Assembly: GCA_045614565.1 (NCBI GenBank)
Contig: JAZLDG010000015.1
Location: forward strand, 1 to 14,975
DNA: 14,975 nucleotides
From: Scatosoma sp045614565
GTDB lineage: Bacteria > Bacillota > Clostridia > Christensenellales > Borkfalkiaceae
Direction: 5' to 3'
Positions 13,640 through 14,975 of this stretch are shown here, in pieces. A model generated the notes under the pieces. It was given only the letters and a program-made list of their open reading frames with translations. It did no database searches and was not told the origin of the DNA. Every line of letters begins with the position of its first letter. Positions within the stretch are counted from its first letter, which is position 1. The position numbers were made by a program, and so were the translations under genes.

Positions 13640-14191
13640 ATGGCAGAATTTGCAAGTAAAGGTGTAGCAGGTAGCGGTCTTGGTTTAGGTATCGCAGGCA
13701 CGGCGTTAGGAGTACTTAACGGTGGTTTAGGTAATATTTTAGGTGGTTTTAATAATGGTTGGGGGCATTGTGGGAAAGATGCTTTTGTTAATCGTTATGA
13801 ACTTGGGCAAGAAAGCACGATTGCTAAATTGCAATCTGAAATTGCTTTAAGAGATGCAAATATTTATAACGACCAAAAATTACTTGAAGTTTACAAATAC
13901 TTTGACGGAGAAATTAAAAATATTCGTGCGGTGGTTGGTGAACAAGCTGTTACCAATGCTAAAATCGAAGGTACATTTGCGGTTTTAGGGGAAAAGATTT
14001 CTGCACAACGTAATGAGTTTATGTGTGCGCTTAATCGTGAAAAAGACGAACGTTGCTGTGGCGATAACGCTATTGTTAATTATGTCAACGCTACGTTTTA
14101 TCCGAAGATGGTTGCGGACGTTACTGTTGGCACGACTAATACGGCGCAAGCTACGTATAACCCTTTACCCCGTTGCGGTTGTTGCAACTAA
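13640..14191 (+). CDS. Glycine-zipper, coiled-coil, Cys-ended small phage protein
   Basis: The product has 183 residues. Residues 1-40 are glycine-rich and hydrophobic (GLGLGIAGTALGVLNGGLGNILGGF), with glycine-zipper spacing. Residues about 50-135 appear helical and coiled-coil, with regular hydrophobic spacing (STIAKLQSEIALRDANIYNDQKLLEVYKYFDGEIKNIRAVV). Cysteines occur at 139-140 (RCCGDN) and at the very end (RCGCCN), enough for a disulfide or metal site. AAGGAG precedes the ATG. From memory, gut phages often encode a protein starting MAEFA-KGVA-x-x-GLGLGIAGTALG, but I cannot confirm its role; virion or membrane-associated is a guess. A frame inside the C-terminal half is a shadow. Confidence 0.6.
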   Translation: MAEFASKGVAGSGLGLGIAGTALGVLNGGLGNILGGFNNGWGHCGKDAFVNRYELGQESTIAKLQSEIALRDANIYNDQKLLEVYKYFDGEIKNIRAVVGEQAVTNAKIEGTFAVLGEKISAQRNEFMCALNREKDERCCGDNAIVNYVNATFYPKMVADVTVGTTNTAQATYNPLPRCGCCN

Positions 14192-14200
14192 TTAAAAATG

Positions 14201-14226
14201 GAAGGGGGTGCTAATACACCCCCTTC
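14201..14226 (+). terminator. Hairpin between the glycine-zipper gene and the next gene
   Basis: GAAGGGGGTG (14201-14210) pairs perfectly with CACCCCCTTC (14217-14226) around a 6-base loop. Only TTAC follows, so it lacks a proper T-run. It may protect the 3' end of the upstream message or control translation of the next gene, whose GAGGTG site begins 5 bases later. Confidence 0.5.
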
Positions 14227-14240
14227 TTACGAGGTGTATT

Positions 14241-14561
14241 ATGTTTGTAAATACGGAACGAGTTCAAATAGGGGTAACAAATTACATTGAGCAAGAAATT
14301 GCAAGTAAAGCAGTTGGATTTCAAAAATTTATAACTTATTTTGCTTTACCAAAAGTAAATAAAACAGTTGCGCATTATATGTTACAACTTAAAGATAATC
14401 CAATTTTAAGCGATATGTTTAACGAAAACGGGGACATAAATGCCGACGAAGTGTATAATATGGCAAAGCAAGCAGTCAAAAAAAGTGGGCAATTTTCCGT
14501 TTATGGTGTAATTCTTGACGAAACAGACATTGATAAAATATATGCTTATATATCAAGATAA
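14241..14561 (+). CDS. Small helical phage protein
   Basis: The ATG at 14241 is preceded by GAGGTG; the earlier in-frame TTG at 14208 lies inside the hairpin and is rejected. The product is 106 residues, mostly helical: residues 1-50 (TERVQIGVTNYIEQEIASKAVGFQKFITYFALPKVNKTVAHYML), then 55-105 with 'NENGDINADEVYNMAKQAVKKSG' and a last helix (DETDIDKIYAYI). The NENGDINADE stretch looks acidic and loop-like but is not a full EF-hand. I recall similar proteins from gut phages (start 'NTERxQ', end 'DIDKxYxY'). Function unknown. The next gene begins 13 bases after the stop. Confidence 0.55.
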   Translation: MFVNTERVQIGVTNYIEQEIASKAVGFQKFITYFALPKVNKTVAHYMLQLKDNPILSDMFNENGDINADEVYNMAKQAVKKSGQFSVYGVILDETDIDKIYAYISR

Positions 14562-14574
14562 TAGGGGGTATAAA

Positions 14575-14889
14575 ATGAAAATTCTTGTTGATTTAGTGGA
14601 AAAAATGAACGATACAATGGACGAAATTGAGTGGTATGCAACCAAAGCGCATCATTTTCGTGCAGAACACAAAGAGCTGGCCGACACGTATATAAAAGTT
14701 TCCGAAATGCATATTGACATTTATAAAATGTTGCACGATAGAGCAGTAGAACTTATAGAAAGCGAAAAAAGAAAAGGCGTAAACCCACCGCCCGAAATGT
14801 TGGCGATTTGGAATTACGAACACGAATCCTTGATAAAGGAATTTAGCAAAGCAAAATTTTTAGTAGAAGATTATAAAAAGTCCTATTAA
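14575..14889 (+). CDS. All-helical small phage protein, possible ferritin-like bundle
   Basis: The ATG at 14575 follows AGGGGG at 14562-14567; the longer frame to 14515 overlaps the previous gene without a ribosome site. The 104-residue product is almost all helix. Residues 1-58 form two helices (LVDLVEKMNDTMDEIEWYATKAHHFRAEHKELADTYIKVSEMHIDIYKMLHDRAVELIE), a PPP turn sits at 71-73, and a third helix carries WNYEHES (79-85). His/Glu pairs (E44, H46, H54, E82, H83, E84) recall ferritin-like bundles, but the classical E-x-x-H spacing is not clean. I recall related small proteins in other gut phages. Metal binding is unproved. A terminator follows the gene. Confidence 0.55.
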   Translation: MKILVDLVEKMNDTMDEIEWYATKAHHFRAEHKELADTYIKVSEMHIDIYKMLHDRAVELIESEKRKGVNPPPEMLAIWNYEHESLIKEFSKAKFLVEDYKKSY

Positions 14890-14895
14890 AAATAT

Positions 14896-14926
14896 AATCC
14901 CTGCGTGGTAAAACGTGGGGATTTTT
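14896..14926 (+). terminator. Rho-independent terminator at the end of the small-gene set
   Basis: AATCCCTGCG (14896-14905) pairs with CGTGGGGATT (14914-14923) around an 8-base loop (10 bp with two G-U pairs), then a run of five Ts at 14922-14926. It lies 7 bases after the last stop codon, ending the 13640-14889 transcript. The remaining 49 bases to the window edge show no gene start. Confidence 0.75.
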
Positions 14927-14975
14927 CTTGTTTTGCGATTTGCTAATACAATTTGCTAATATTTTGTAGATAAAT

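Noticed and set aside
1..14975. tRNA genes, CRISPR arrays, insertion sequences and integrase or attachment sites
   Set aside because: I found no cloverleaf with a T-loop, no regularly spaced repeats, no transposase or recombinase and no paired direct repeats suggesting attachment sites.

Overview
The window is a stretch of a low-GC double-stranded DNA phage or prophage. It covers the head-assembly genes, the head-tail connector, the tail, the receptor-binding region, a block of membrane proteins and a set of small accessory genes. Nearly every plus-strand gene has a strong AAGGAG-type ribosome binding site a few bases before ATG, and neighbouring genes often overlap by 1-4 bases. Together with the AT-rich base composition and a classical Sec signal peptide, this points to a Gram-positive (Bacillota-like), probably gut-associated host. 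That host assignment is inference. I see no integrase, repressor, terminase, portal or endolysin here, so lifestyle cannot be decided and several core genes must lie outside the window.

Layout. 1-378 has no convincing protein gene. It holds a consensus-perfect sigma-A-type promoter on the minus strand (128-156) firing leftward over a hairpin-rich stretch (about 1-121), then a plus-strand terminator-like hairpin (189-212), then a GC-richer leader (about 213-370) with pairable segments. 379-2093 carries a very acidic scaffold-like protein and the major capsid protein, followed by a hairpin. 2163-4766 carries a tightly coupled run: two connector-like proteins, an HK97-gp10-like tail completion protein, a tail terminator/tube candidate, and a 173-residue glycine-zipper protein in the slot where a tape measure gene normally sits.

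At 4765-5204 the operon is interrupted by a minus-strand gene for a small membrane protein. It has its own perfect promoter and shares a two-way terminator with the tail operon, which is a textbook 'moron' arrangement. 5222-10954 then carries a 1151-residue tail hub/adsorption protein, a modular receptor-binding or baseplate protein, and two small companion proteins.

10975-13023 encodes three consecutive membrane proteins (a signal-peptide type I protein, a four-helix holin-like protein, and a 304-residue multi-pass protein). 13026-14889 encodes four small proteins of types I recall from other gut phages, ending at a terminator. A strong terminator at 13524-13562 divides this last set in two.

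How it works together: the scaffold and capsid protein build the procapsid; connector and tail-completion proteins close the head and seat the tail; the hub and receptor-binding proteins form the tip; the membrane block is the best local candidate for lysis, host-envelope modification or genome entry. The most unusual points are the apparent lack of a full-length tape measure gene, the reversed membrane gene with its own promoter, and the leftward promoter plus folded RNA at the left edge.
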